Shown here in pieces: positions 17,270 to 25,436 of a DNA stretch of 64,000 bases (positions within the stretch are counted from its first letter, which is position 1; every line of letters begins with the position of its first letter). The notes beneath the pieces were generated by a model. The model had not been told where the DNA came from. It was given only the letters and a program-made list of their open reading frames with translations, and did not search any database. This DNA comes from JAEUOS01 sp965279115 (GTDB lineage: Bacteria; Pseudomonadota; Gammaproteobacteria; Burkholderiales; JAEUOS01): positions 1,364,001-1,428,000 of the forward strand of contig OZ257137.1 in assembly GCA_965279115.1 (NCBI GenBank), given 5' to 3'. The translations under genes were made by a program, and so were the position numbers.

Positions 17270-19015
17270 TCAGGTCTTGGACGGAATGATGGGCAACAGG
17301 ATACCTGCGCCCACCTCGGGGCCGAAATGCAGGGTCACCTCGGTATCAAACCGCGCCGGCGGCCGGTCTTCCGGGTCGTCATGGATGAAGGGGCCGCAGC
17401 CGTTCATCGGGTTCTTCATGTTCGACAAAGTCGCGGCGTTCAGGCCGTGCTCGTAGTCGCGCCCGCGCACCGACAAGCCGATGCGGTAACCCACCGGCAC
17501 GACGATGCAGGTCGGCCACACCTCGACGTTCACGTCCACCGGCACGCCCGGGGTCAGCGGCTGTTTCTCGTCGTGGGTGTGATACGGACGATGCGGCAAG
17601 GTCTTCGCCGGGTCTTCCTTGCGCTGCGAGCAGCGCAGCCAGCCCTGGCCGATCGGGGTCAACGGGTCGAGCGCGCCCTGGAACAGCACTTCCTTGCCGT
17701 CCGGCGCGAAAACGCGCAGCACGATGAAGAGGTCGGCATCGCTGGTCCCGGATGCCAGGCGCAGGTGCAGCGACGAAGGCCCGGTGATCTCGGTCTCCTG
17801 CGTCAAGGGCGGGGTCAGGAAGGTGAGCCCGTCGCCCATGGTCTTGTAGCTGATCGTCGCGGGCGCGGCGGGCGGCGAGGTGGTGAGCGCCATGTTGGCC
17901 GGGTCGAGGTAGTAGCGCGTCCATTGGGTGCGAGCCAGCGGCCATTCGTTCTCGTGGCGGATCACGAAGCGGTCGACATGGCGCACGTTCAGCTGCACCG
18001 CCGGCTGCTTGTCCCAGCCGTTGTCCTCGCCCTTCAGGAAATGGTTGAAAAACCGCTTCTGCAGGTCGACGCCGTAGTCGGTGTAGAACGGTGCCCAGTG
18101 CGAACTGCCGTGCGCCTCCAGCCACTTTTGCTTGGAAGCGGCGCCCAGGTAGCCCTCGAAATTGCCGCGCGGATGCAGGCCCTGCCCGCCCCAGTTGGCC
18201 GCCGAAAGCAGGGGCACCGTCACCTTCGAAAGGTCGGCGGTGCGCTCGCGGTGATAGTCGGTCAACAGCGGGCGCTTGAGCAACTCGGCCCACATGTTCT
18301 CGCGGTTGGCGACCAGTTCTTCCTCGGAAAGGGTCTCCGGGCCGCACACCAGTTCGCCGGTGATGCGGCTTTTCGCGCCGCGCTCGCCCACGCCGTGCTG
18401 CACGGTCTTGACCTGCATGTCCTGCCAGTTCTTGCGGAAGGTGCAGATGATGCCGCCATGGCGGTTGCCATCGCGGTAGTTGTCCCACCAGCCTTCCCAC
18501 ACGCAAATGGCGGCAAGGTGCGGCGGTTGCGTGGCGGCGGCGCGCCACTGGTTGGCGCCATAGTAGGAAATGCCGTTCAGGCCGATCTTGCCGCTGCTCC
18601 AGGGTTGGACTGCAGCCCACTCGATGCAGTCGTGATAGTCCTTCTGCTCACGGTCATTGTTGTGGCACAGGTAACCGGGCGAGCGGCCGGCGCCGCGCGA
18701 ATCGACCCGCACGCACACATAGCCGTCCGGCACCCATTTTTCGGGGTCGACCACTTCCCAGTTGGCGTGATTGTTCGAGGTGTTGGCTACCGCGTCGGGA
18801 TTTTCGCGCGCCATGATCTCCCAGGCGGTCTTGTAGCCATCCTGAAAGGCGAGGCCCTTGCCATACGGGCCGTAGCTCATGATCACCGGATACTTGCCGG
18901 GTGCGAGAGGGCGGAATACGTCGGCGCGCAGCACGACACCGTCGTCCATCCTGATCGGCACATCCCAATCGATGTTCATGCCATCGCGTACTTCCGACTT
19001 CGATTGCTGGTCCAT
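17270..19015 (-). CDS. CocE/NonD family hydrolase (X-Pro dipeptidyl-peptidase S15 fold)
   Basis: 581 residues. The N-terminal alpha/beta-hydrolase domain starts with IRMDDGVVLRADVFRP; the nucleophile is Ser150 in GLNGISYYGANQ, and CVRVDSRGAGRSPG is the conserved segment before it. The C-terminal part from about residue 370 is the beta jelly-roll of the S15 family. Relatives include cocaine esterase and alpha-amino-acid ester hydrolase. An open frame continues upstream to 19279; the ATG at 19015 is preferred because the conserved domain starts there and CAGGAGAA precedes it. It sits 43 nt after the Ldh2-type gene in the operon. Confidence 0.88.
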   Translation of the reverse strand: MDQQSKSEVRDGMNIDWDVPIRMDDGVVLRADVFRPLAPGKYPVIMSYGPYGKGLAFQDGYKTAWEIMARENPDAVANTSNNHANWEVVDPEKWVPDGYVCVRVDSRGAGRSPGYLCHNNDREQKDYHDCIEWAAVQPWSSGKIGLNGISYYGANQWRAAATQPPHLAAICVWEGWWDNYRDGNRHGGIICTFRKNWQDMQVKTVQHGVGERGAKSRITGELVCGPETLSEEELVANRENMWAELLKRPLLTDYHRERTADLSKVTVPLLSAANWGGQGLHPRGNFEGYLGAASKQKWLEAHGSSHWAPFYTDYGVDLQKRFFNHFLKGEDNGWDKQPAVQLNVRHVDRFVIRHENEWPLARTQWTRYYLDPANMALTTSPPAAPATISYKTMGDGLTFLTPPLTQETEITGPSSLHLRLASGTSDADLFIVLRVFAPDGKEVLFQGALDPLTPIGQGWLRCSQRKEDPAKTLPHRPYHTHDEKQPLTPGVPVDVNVEVWPTCIVVPVGYRIGLSVRGRDYEHGLNAATLSNMKNPMNGCGPFIHDDPEDRPPARFDTEVTLHFGPEVGAGILLPIIPSKT

Positions 19016-19058
19016 GGGTGGATTCTCCTGTTGGGATGCTGCGGATTGAAATAGGGGA

Positions 19059-20117
19059 TTACTCGGCCGGCCATGGCACGGCCACGCCCGCGGCGGCGGC
19101 AAGGCGGGAGAGCTCGGCGCGAATGCCTGGCGGCAGCGGAACGCCGGCACCGCTGCGTCGCAGGTATTCGCGGTCGCCGCGCTCGCCCGGGGCAAGCACG
19201 GCGCCGACCGCCGCATCCGCCGGCATTGCCTTGATGGCGGCAATGGTGCGGCCGACGTCGGCGCGAAAGCTTGCCTCATCGCTGAAGCGGAACACGTCGA
19301 TGGCGATGATGAGCGCGTTCTGCCGGTGCAACCTGCCCATGCTGCCAGGTGGCGCCGCCAGGTACCCGGCCAGGATCGGGTTGCCGGCCGCCACGCTTGC
19401 GATGAGTTCGATCATCAGCGCCAGGCCGGCGCCCTTGGGACCACCCAGAGGCAGCGGGATCTGCGCCTTGGCCGGGTCGGTGGTGGGATTCCCCTCGGCA
19501 TCCAGCGCCAGGCCGGCCGTAAGCGGCGTGCCCAGCCGGCGCGCCTGCACCAGCTTGCCTAAAGCGATGGCGCCGGTGGACATGTCGAGCAGCACCGGGT
19601 TGTCGGTCGGCCCCGGCGTGGCGATGGTCAGCGGCGCGGTCGAGACCGCCGCGCCGCGCGTGCCGTGATAGGCCATCATGGGAATAGAGGCATTGAAGCC
19701 GATCGCCGCCATGCCGGCGCGCGCCATGCGCTGGGTGTAACAACCTATGGCGCCGGTATGCGAGGTGTTGCGCACCAGCGCCAGGCCAATGCCCGCGGCC
19801 TTTGCCTTCTCCAGCGCCAGGTCGGCGGCGCGCTGCATCGCCAGCGCCCCGGCCGCGCGCCCGGCGTCAAGCAGGGCCACCGCCGGTGCGTCGACCACCA
19901 CCTGCATCACCGGGCGCGGCTCGATCACACCTTCCTCGACCATCTCGAGGTAGCGTGGCAGGCGCGACACGCCATGTGAATCCACGCCACGCAGGTTGGC
20001 CCACAACAGCGTGTCGGCGACTACGCCGGCATCCGCCGCCGGCAGGCCCGCATGCGCCAGGATCGCGGTGGCGAAGTCGCGCAACGCCGGCGCGGGCACG
20101 ACCACGGGTTTCGTCAT
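19059..20117 (-). CDS. Ldh2/malate-type NAD(P)-dependent dehydrogenase
   Basis: 352 residues, the size of the Ldh2/YlbC/ComC malate/(S)-lactate/ureidoglycolate dehydrogenase family, which has its own fold. Diagnostic segments are NLRGVDSHGVSRLPRY, RNTSHTGAIGCYTQRMA and LPLGGPKGAGLALMIE, the latter two lining the substrate and nucleotide sites. It oxidises a 2-hydroxy acid to a 2-oxo acid or the reverse. The ATG at 20117 overlaps the stop of the preceding Bug gene (ATGA). In context it should process a hydroxy-acid product of the hydrolases of this operon. Confidence 0.88.
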   Translation of the reverse strand: MTKPVVVPAPALRDFATAILAHAGLPAADAGVVADTLLWANLRGVDSHGVSRLPRYLEMVEEGVIEPRPVMQVVVDAPAVALLDAGRAAGALAMQRAADLALEKAKAAGIGLALVRNTSHTGAIGCYTQRMARAGMAAIGFNASIPMMAYHGTRGAAVSTAPLTIATPGPTDNPVLLDMSTGAIALGKLVQARRLGTPLTAGLALDAEGNPTTDPAKAQIPLPLGGPKGAGLALMIELIASVAAGNPILAGYLAAPPGSMGRLHRQNALIIAIDVFRFSDEASFRADVGRTIAAIKAMPADAAVGAVLAPGERGDREYLRRSGAGVPLPPGIRAELSRLAAAAGVAVPWPAE

Positions 20118-21088
20118 TGCCGCTCGATCTTGCGTACCTCGATGAGGTTGCGCCATTTGCGGTATTCCCGCTCCACATAGCGACGCAGTTCTTCAGGCGA
20201 GCTGGTTTGCGGGTCGCCGCCAAGTTCGGACACGCGACGCGCCGCCTCGGGCGCTTCCAGCCCCTTGACCATCGCGCGGTTGAGCTGGGTGACGATGGCC
20301 TCCGGCGTGCCGCCGGTGGTACCCAGCGCGATGAAGGACATCACCTCATACCCGGGCAGGGTCTCGGCCATGGTCGGCACATCGGCGAGCGGCTTGTAGC
20401 GCTCGCGCGAGGTGACGGCCAGGGCGCGCAGCTTGCCGCTCTTCACATAGGGCAGAGAAAGCGTCGGCGCCTCGAACATCACCTGGATGCGCCCGCTCAG
20501 CAGTTCGGTCATGGCCGCGTTGCCCCCCTTGGTGGGGATGTGGACGATCTCGGTGCCGGCCATCGCATTGAACAACTCGGAGGACAGGTGATGGATGGAG
20601 CCGACACCGGCAGTGGAATAGTTGAGCTTGCCCGGGTTGGCGCGCGCATGGGCGATCAGTTCGGCCAGGGTCTTGTAGGGTGCATCCGGCAGCACGTTCA
20701 CAAGAAACGGATACGAAGAGATCATGGACACCATGGCGATGTCCTTCAAGGGGTCGAACTGCGGCGATACGGTGAGCGCCGCCTGTGCCGGGTAAGCGCC
20801 GGTGATCAGGATCAGGGTATGACCGTCCGGCTTGGCGCGTGCCACGAAGGTCGAGCCGACCGCGCTGCCGGCGCCCGGCTTGTTCTCCACCACCACGGTG
20901 GCGCCGAGCGCCTCGGCCAGGCGTTGCCCCACCAGGCGCGCCATGATGTCGGCCGAGCCGCCCGGCGGGAACGGGCACACCAGCGTGATGGTGCGTGACG
21001 GGAAGGTCTGACCCTGCGCCGGCAGGGCGGCGACCAGACAGCCGAGCAGAACAAGGCGCGCGCATCGCGCGAGAACGCGTGAAAGCAT
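20114..21088 (-). CDS. Bug/TctC-family substrate-binding protein
   Basis: 324 residues counted from the ATG at 21088, with a signal peptide (LVLLGCLVAALPAQGQ). Signature FPSRTITLVCPFPPGGSADI, then VVVENKPGAGSAVG and DGHTL. A longer reading would start from a TTG at 21109, but a GGAG lies 7 nt before 21088. It is the second Bug gene of this operon, and the two share the fold but differ in the ligand-contact loops (GGSADI versus GNTLDI), so their ligands may differ. Coupled by ATGA to the dehydrogenase gene. Confidence 0.92.
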   Translation of the reverse strand: MLSRVLARCARLVLLGCLVAALPAQGQTFPSRTITLVCPFPPGGSADIMARLVGQRLAEALGATVVVENKPGAGSAVGSTFVARAKPDGHTLILITGAYPAQAALTVSPQFDPLKDIAMVSMISSYPFLVNVLPDAPYKTLAELIAHARANPGKLNYSTAGVGSIHHLSSELFNAMAGTEIVHIPTKGGNAAMTELLSGRIQVMFEAPTLSLPYVKSGKLRALAVTSRERYKPLADVPTMAETLPGYEVMSFIALGTTGGTPEAIVTQLNRAMVKGLEAPEAARRVSELGGDPQTSSPEELRRYVEREYRKWRNLIEVRKIERQ

Positions 21089-21105
21089 GGTCGGGCTCCG
21101 TTGGG

Positions 21106-21981
21106 TCAAGCGGCGGCGGTCAACGCGAAATGCTTGTCGAGCCAGTGCTTGAGCACCGCCTGTGACAAAACATTGCCTTCGGCCAGCATGAAATGGTCGA
21201 CATCAGCCACCAGGTGCAGGTCGGTGGGCTGCCCGGCGTGCGCGAAGAGGTCGATGGACTGCTCGGTCGGTGTGACGGTATCGACCGCCGGATGCAACAA
21301 CAGCAGCGGGCGCGGCGCGATTTGCCCCACCACTTCATTGGCGCGGAAGGTGTACATGCTCTCGACAACCTCGAACGGAAACTCCAGGATGGACCCGGCC
21401 GAGAGGTTGTTGCGCATGCCCGGCTTGATCGGCACGATGTCCCAGCGCGGCACGCGGATGGACACACCCTCGGCCAGCTTCCGGCGCCCTTCCTCGAGCA
21501 TGCCGCTGAACTTGGCCCAGGCCTCTGCGGACTCGTGCTGCTTGCGAAATTTCTTGGCGCCGTCGCCCCAGCCACCCACAGAAATGCAGGCCGCCACCCG
21601 CTGGTCGACACCGGCGGTGTACACCGCCACCGCGGCACCGAAGGAAAAGCCCATCACCGCCACGCGGTTGGCGATCACTTCGCCGCGCGCCGACAGCCAG
21701 GTGAGGGCATTTTTCGTGTCTTCCACCTGCTCCAGGCAGATCACCCGGCCACGCTCGCCCTCGCTTTCGCCACAGCCGCGCATGTCGAAGCGCAGCGTCA
21801 CGTAGCCCAGCTTCTCGAACAGGCGCGCCGCCACCAGCGCCACGCCGCCGTCCTTGTTGCTGCCGAAGCCGTGCAACACCAGTATGCCCGGGCGCTTCTC
21901 GCCGGCAGCCATGCCGTCCGGGACGTGCAGGACACCGGCGAGCGTCAGCTGGCCGGAGGGAAACGAAACCTTGTGTTCCAT
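21106..21981 (-). CDS. Alpha/beta hydrolase (dienelactone-hydrolase-like), first gene of the operon
   Basis: 291 residues. Motifs: HGFGSNKDGG oxyanion loop, RFDMRGCGESEGERG, nucleophile Ser113 in VMGFSFGAAVAV, and the late His in VADVDHFMLAEG. It belongs to the serine-aminopeptidase/hydrolase group with COG1073-like features. It is unrelated in detail to the two paralogous hydrolases downstream. The start ATG at 21981 is followed by a run of seven tightly spaced minus-strand genes; the promoter candidate lies near 22119-22147. Confidence 0.85.
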   Translation of the reverse strand: MEHKVSFPSGQLTLAGVLHVPDGMAAGEKRPGILVLHGFGSNKDGGVALVAARLFEKLGYVTLRFDMRGCGESEGERGRVICLEQVEDTKNALTWLSARGEVIANRVAVMGFSFGAAVAVYTAGVDQRVAACISVGGWGDGAKKFRKQHESAEAWAKFSGMLEEGRRKLAEGVSIRVPRWDIVPIKPGMRNNLSAGSILEFPFEVVESMYTFRANEVVGQIAPRPLLLLHPAVDTVTPTEQSIDLFAHAGQPTDLHLVADVDHFMLAEGNVLSQAVLKHWLDKHFALTAAA

Positions 21982-22118
21982 GCGAATGCTCCGCGCGGGC
22001 TTGCCGCGCTTCAGGGATTGTGCGGCTCAGCCGGCAGGGCCACGCAAAACGATGTTTGTCTCTTCATGGCATTGTCGCGTCCGAACCCGCGCGATTGCCC
22101 TTGCATTTTGGGACTCGA

Positions 22119-22147
22119 ATGATCGTTCTTTATCGCGCGATAATCAA
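22119..22147 (-). promoter_or_regulatory. Promoter with 14-bp palindrome ahead of the hydrolase operon
   Basis: TTATCGCGCGATAA at 22130-22143 is a perfect palindrome in the 225-nt gap between the minus-strand operon and the plus-strand DUF2252 gene. Read on the minus strand, TTGATT (22142-22147) and GATCAT (22119-22124) are separated by 17 nt and could be -35 and -10, which puts the palindrome in the spacer, a usual repressor position. The regulator gene is not adjacent. Confidence 0.45.
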
Positions 22148-22206
22148 GTGTGTCGTGATGCCCCGCCACGGTGCGCCGTCGTGCACGCAAACCTGAAGGG
22201 TCAAGG

Positions 22207-23670
22207 ATGGGAAAGGCGAAACACAGCACCAAACCCCGGCCCGCAAAGGGGCTATCCGGCGAACCGGACAAACCGCCCTACACGCGCAACCGCGCAGAGC
22301 GCCTCGCCGCGGGACGTTCGCTGCGTCGCATCATGCCGCGCTCCGCACATGCCCGGACCGCAGACACGCCCCGGGACGTGGTGGCCCTGCTCGAGGAATC
22401 CAACCAGGGCCGACTGTCCCATCTGGTACCGATCCGCTATGGCCGCATGCTGCATTCACGCTTCGCCTTCATGCGCGGTGCGGCGGCGATCATGGCCCAC
22501 GACCTCGGCCGGCAAGCGCATTCGGGCATCGTCACCCAGCTATGCGGTGACTGCCACCTCAACAACTTCGGCGGCTATGCCAGCCCCGAGCGCGAGTTGC
22601 TGTTCGGCATCAATGACTTCGACGAAACCCTGCCGGGGCCGTTCGAATGGGACGTCAAGCGCCTGGCCACCAGCTTTGTCATCGCCGCGCGCGACCAGAA
22701 GATCGCCGAACGCCATTGCATCGAGGCGGCCCAGGCGGTGGCGTACAGCTATCGCACCCGCATGCTGGAGTATGCCCGGACCAATGTGCTCGACCTCTGG
22801 TACGCACGGGTGGATGTCAACACCCTGGTGCAGATTTCCAGGAGTCCGGAGACCCGCCGCCGGCGCGAAAAGATGCTGCGCGACGCGAAGCGGCAGGAAT
22901 CCGCGGTCAGCCTGACCAGGCTTGCGCATACCGGCAACGGCGAACCGCGCTTCATCGACCAGCCGCCGCTGATCTACCACCCGCAAGGCCGGGAGGATCT
23001 CCATGAGGAGGTCCGGCGCTTCTGGCATCACTACGTCGAAAGCCTGCCCGAGGAACGCCGCAAGCTGCTCGACCATTTCCGCCTGCTCGATGTGGCCGTC
23101 AAGGTGGTGGGGGTGGGCAGTGTCGGCACCCGCTGCGCCATCGCGCTCCTGATGGCCGAGGATGGCCATCCGCTGATCCTGCAGTTCAAGGAGGCGCGGG
23201 CGTCGGTCTACGAGCCCTTTGCCGGGCGCAGCAAGTATCACAACCACGGCCTGCGGGTGGTGGTGGGCCAGCGCATGATGCAATCGCAAAGCGACATCTT
23301 CCTCGGCTTCTCGCACGTCGATTCGCTCAAGGCGGATTTCTATGTGCGCCAGTTGCGCGACATGAAGGTGGCGCTCGATTTCGAGCACATGTCGGCCGAG
23401 GAGTTCATCGAGTACGCCGAGGCCTGCGGCTGGGTGCTGGCGCGCGCCCATGCGCGCTCGGGCGATCCGGGTGTCATCGCCGGCTATCTGGGCAAGAGCG
23501 ACGTGTTCGACCGCGCGATCGCGGCGTTCGCGCAACAATACGCGGACCGCAACGAGGCGGACCATGCCGCACTGGTGGCGGCGGCGAAAAACGGCCGGGT
23601 GCAGGCGCTGACAAACGAATCATCTGCCGGAAGAAAGTCAATCCGCTCAATTGCACCTGACCCGAACTAG
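22207..23670 (+). CDS. DUF2252 family protein
   Basis: 487 residues. Recognised by IRYGRMLHSRFAFMRGAA, LCGDCHLNNFGG and GINDFDETLPGPFEWDVKRL, followed later by VGVGSVGTRCAIALL and GRSKYHNHGLRVVVGQRM. These segments define DUF2252, a kinase-like family (HxN and DFD elements resemble the aminoglycoside-phosphotransferase active site). Biological role unknown. A GTG at 22171 would extend it by 12 residues; the ATG at 22207 has an AAGGG 7-8 nt upstream and is preferred. It is transcribed away from the hydrolase operon. Confidence 0.85.
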   Translation: MGKAKHSTKPRPAKGLSGEPDKPPYTRNRAERLAAGRSLRRIMPRSAHARTADTPRDVVALLEESNQGRLSHLVPIRYGRMLHSRFAFMRGAAAIMAHDLGRQAHSGIVTQLCGDCHLNNFGGYASPERELLFGINDFDETLPGPFEWDVKRLATSFVIAARDQKIAERHCIEAAQAVAYSYRTRMLEYARTNVLDLWYARVDVNTLVQISRSPETRRRREKMLRDAKRQESAVSLTRLAHTGNGEPRFIDQPPLIYHPQGREDLHEEVRRFWHHYVESLPEERRKLLDHFRLLDVAVKVVGVGSVGTRCAIALLMAEDGHPLILQFKEARASVYEPFAGRSKYHNHGLRVVVGQRMMQSQSDIFLGFSHVDSLKADFYVRQLRDMKVALDFEHMSAEEFIEYAEACGWVLARAHARSGDPGVIAGYLGKSDVFDRAIAAFAQQYADRNEADHAALVAAAKNGRVQALTNESSAGRKSIRSIAPDPN

Positions 23671-23680
23671 GAATTCCCGC

Positions 23681-24349
23681 ATGCCGCGCTCATACCGACT
23701 TGCATTCCGCGAAGCGATACGACCTGATGTCAACCCGGTGACCCGATTCGGCGGCCAGCCGGCCTGGCTGGAAGAGCCGATCACGCCTCTCAGTCGCCGC
23801 ACCGGCAAACCCATGACATTCATCTGCCAGATCGCGATACCGCCGGAGTGGCATGGTACCGCGCCTGCGCGCATGGCCTACGTATTCATGACCGGCGGCG
23901 GTTTCGACTACGACGTCGTCGAAACCTGGAACCCGGACGACGGCGAGACTGCCGTGATCGTCCAGCGCGGGGGGGCAGGCCATCCCGCGGCGGAACCATA
24001 TCCGGATACGCTCAAGCGTTGGGAAGAGGTTGACGGCAGACGCGCCGAAGTCCCGCATGAATACGTGGTCGATCAGACCCCCGCCGAAGAGCCGGACTAC
24101 ATGCCCATGGAAGCGCTGGATGCGCTCGACGAGGATAGACGCGACGCCCTTGCCGATGCCTGGGCCGGCAACAAGATCGGCGGCAGCCCGTCCTGGGTCC
24201 AGTACGAGGAGTTTCCCTACGAAGACTGGCGGCTTCTGCTTCAGCTTGAGGACAGCACCTACCCGTTCAATCTCAATCTCGGCGGCGGCGTCGGTTACGT
24301 CTTTCTGAACGCTGCGTGCACAGAGGGCAAGTTGCTCTGGCAGTGCTGA
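23681..24349 (+). CDS. DUF1963-like (YwqG-type) protein
   Basis: 222 residues. The N-terminal block VTRFGGQPAWLEEPITP, the central PMTFICQIAIP and MAYVFMTGGGFDYD, and a C-terminal LNLGGGVGYVFLN are typical of the DUF1963/YwqG fold, whose function is not established. The protein is acidic with no signal peptide, so it is probably cytoplasmic. ATG at 23681 lies 10 nt after the DUF2252 gene, so the two may be co-transcribed. Confidence 0.7.
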   Translation: MPRSYRLAFREAIRPDVNPVTRFGGQPAWLEEPITPLSRRTGKPMTFICQIAIPPEWHGTAPARMAYVFMTGGGFDYDVVETWNPDDGETAVIVQRGGAGHPAAEPYPDTLKRWEEVDGRRAEVPHEYVVDQTPAEEPDYMPMEALDALDEDRRDALADAWAGNKIGGSPSWVQYEEFPYEDWRLLLQLEDSTYPFNLNLGGGVGYVFLNAACTEGKLLWQC

Positions 24350-24414
24350 GCACCTCTGTGGTGCAGGATCGCCACTTGCGTCGGGTCCGTGCAGGTTTTC
24401 GTGGAGGAGTTTTC

Positions 24415-25338
24415 GTGGAAAGAATTGTCGTCATTGGCACAGGAACCATGGCCGTCGGCATCGTTGCCGGCTTCATCGAGGCCGGCATGGAGGTAGTGGT
24501 TCTCGGCCGGTCCATCGAGAAGGCGCAGGCCGCGCTGGCCGGCGCGCAAGCACTCGCCGACACGCTCGCTTCGGGCAAGCCACGTACGCGCGCCATGGCC
24601 ACCACGGGCACGATCGCAGCCTGGAACGACTGGTCGAACGTGGCCTGGGTGATGGAGACCGTGGCGGAGAATTTCGAACTCAAGCGCGAACTCTTCGCCT
24701 GGCTGGACGCGCGCGTGCCGGCCAGCGTGCCGATCGGCAGCAACAGTTCGGGATTTCCGGTCTCGCGCATCGCCGACGGCCTTGCCACGCGCCGGCGCAT
24801 GTTCAATGCGCACTACTTCATGCCGGCCCATCTGGTGCCGCTGGTGGAGGTCGCGTTGGGCGAGGATTCCGACCCCGCGCTCGGCGAAGCCGTATGCGCG
24901 CTGTATCGCCGCGCCGGCAAGAAGCCCGTGCTGGTCAGGAAGGACATTCCCGGCTTTCTGGCCAACCGCATACAACATGCCCTGATGCGCGAGGCCCTGG
25001 CGCTGATCGACAGCGGCATCGCCTCGCCGGCGGATGTCGACATCGCGGTGCGCTACAGCTTCGGCTTTCGCTATGCTGCCTGCGGCCCGGTCATGCAGAA
25101 GGAAATTTCCGGCTGGGACAGCATGGCGCGCGCCGCAGCGGAAATCTATCCGTCCCTGTCGAACACCCATGTGCTGGCCGACTGCGTGGCCGACCTCATC
25201 AAGGCCGGCAAGACCGGCATGAAGGCTGGCGCCGGCTTCATGGACTGGCCCGCGGAACACGCCGCCGGCGAGCGTGCCGCATATGAAAAGCGCCTCAAGG
25301 CCGCCTTCGACGTGCTCAGCCCCGACCGCGACGCCTGA
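24415..25338 (+). CDS. 3-hydroxyacyl-CoA dehydrogenase, NAD-binding type
   Basis: 307 residues with a GTG start at 24415, preceded by GGAGGAG (24403-24409), which sets the start over an upstream ATG. The Rossmann loop is VVIGTGTMAVGIVAGF, with the catalytic-His region NAHYFMPAHLVPLVEV and the C-terminal helical domain beginning DIPGFLANRIQHAL. It resembles 3-hydroxybutyryl-CoA or carnitine/L-gulonate-type dehydrogenases, so the substrate may be a free hydroxy acid rather than a CoA ester. The UxaA-type dehydratase 98 nt downstream makes a sugar-acid role possible. Confidence 0.85.
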   Translation: MERIVVIGTGTMAVGIVAGFIEAGMEVVVLGRSIEKAQAALAGAQALADTLASGKPRTRAMATTGTIAAWNDWSNVAWVMETVAENFELKRELFAWLDARVPASVPIGSNSSGFPVSRIADGLATRRRMFNAHYFMPAHLVPLVEVALGEDSDPALGEAVCALYRRAGKKPVLVRKDIPGFLANRIQHALMREALALIDSGIASPADVDIAVRYSFGFRYAACGPVMQKEISGWDSMARAAAEIYPSLSNTHVLADCVADLIKAGKTGMKAGAGFMDWPAEHAAGERAAYEKRLKAAFDVLSPDRDA

Positions 25339-25436
25339 CGGTCTGCCGCAGGTACTCCCGCGCCACCGGTTCCGGTACCATCGCCCGCTCAAGCATATCC
25401 ATACCCAGGCGTCCACCTTCCAGTACAGGAACGAAC

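Noticed and set aside
17174..19054. A 626-codon plus-strand frame opposite the CocE-type gene
   Set aside because: Antisense shadow of a gene with clear catalytic motifs and ribosome-binding site.
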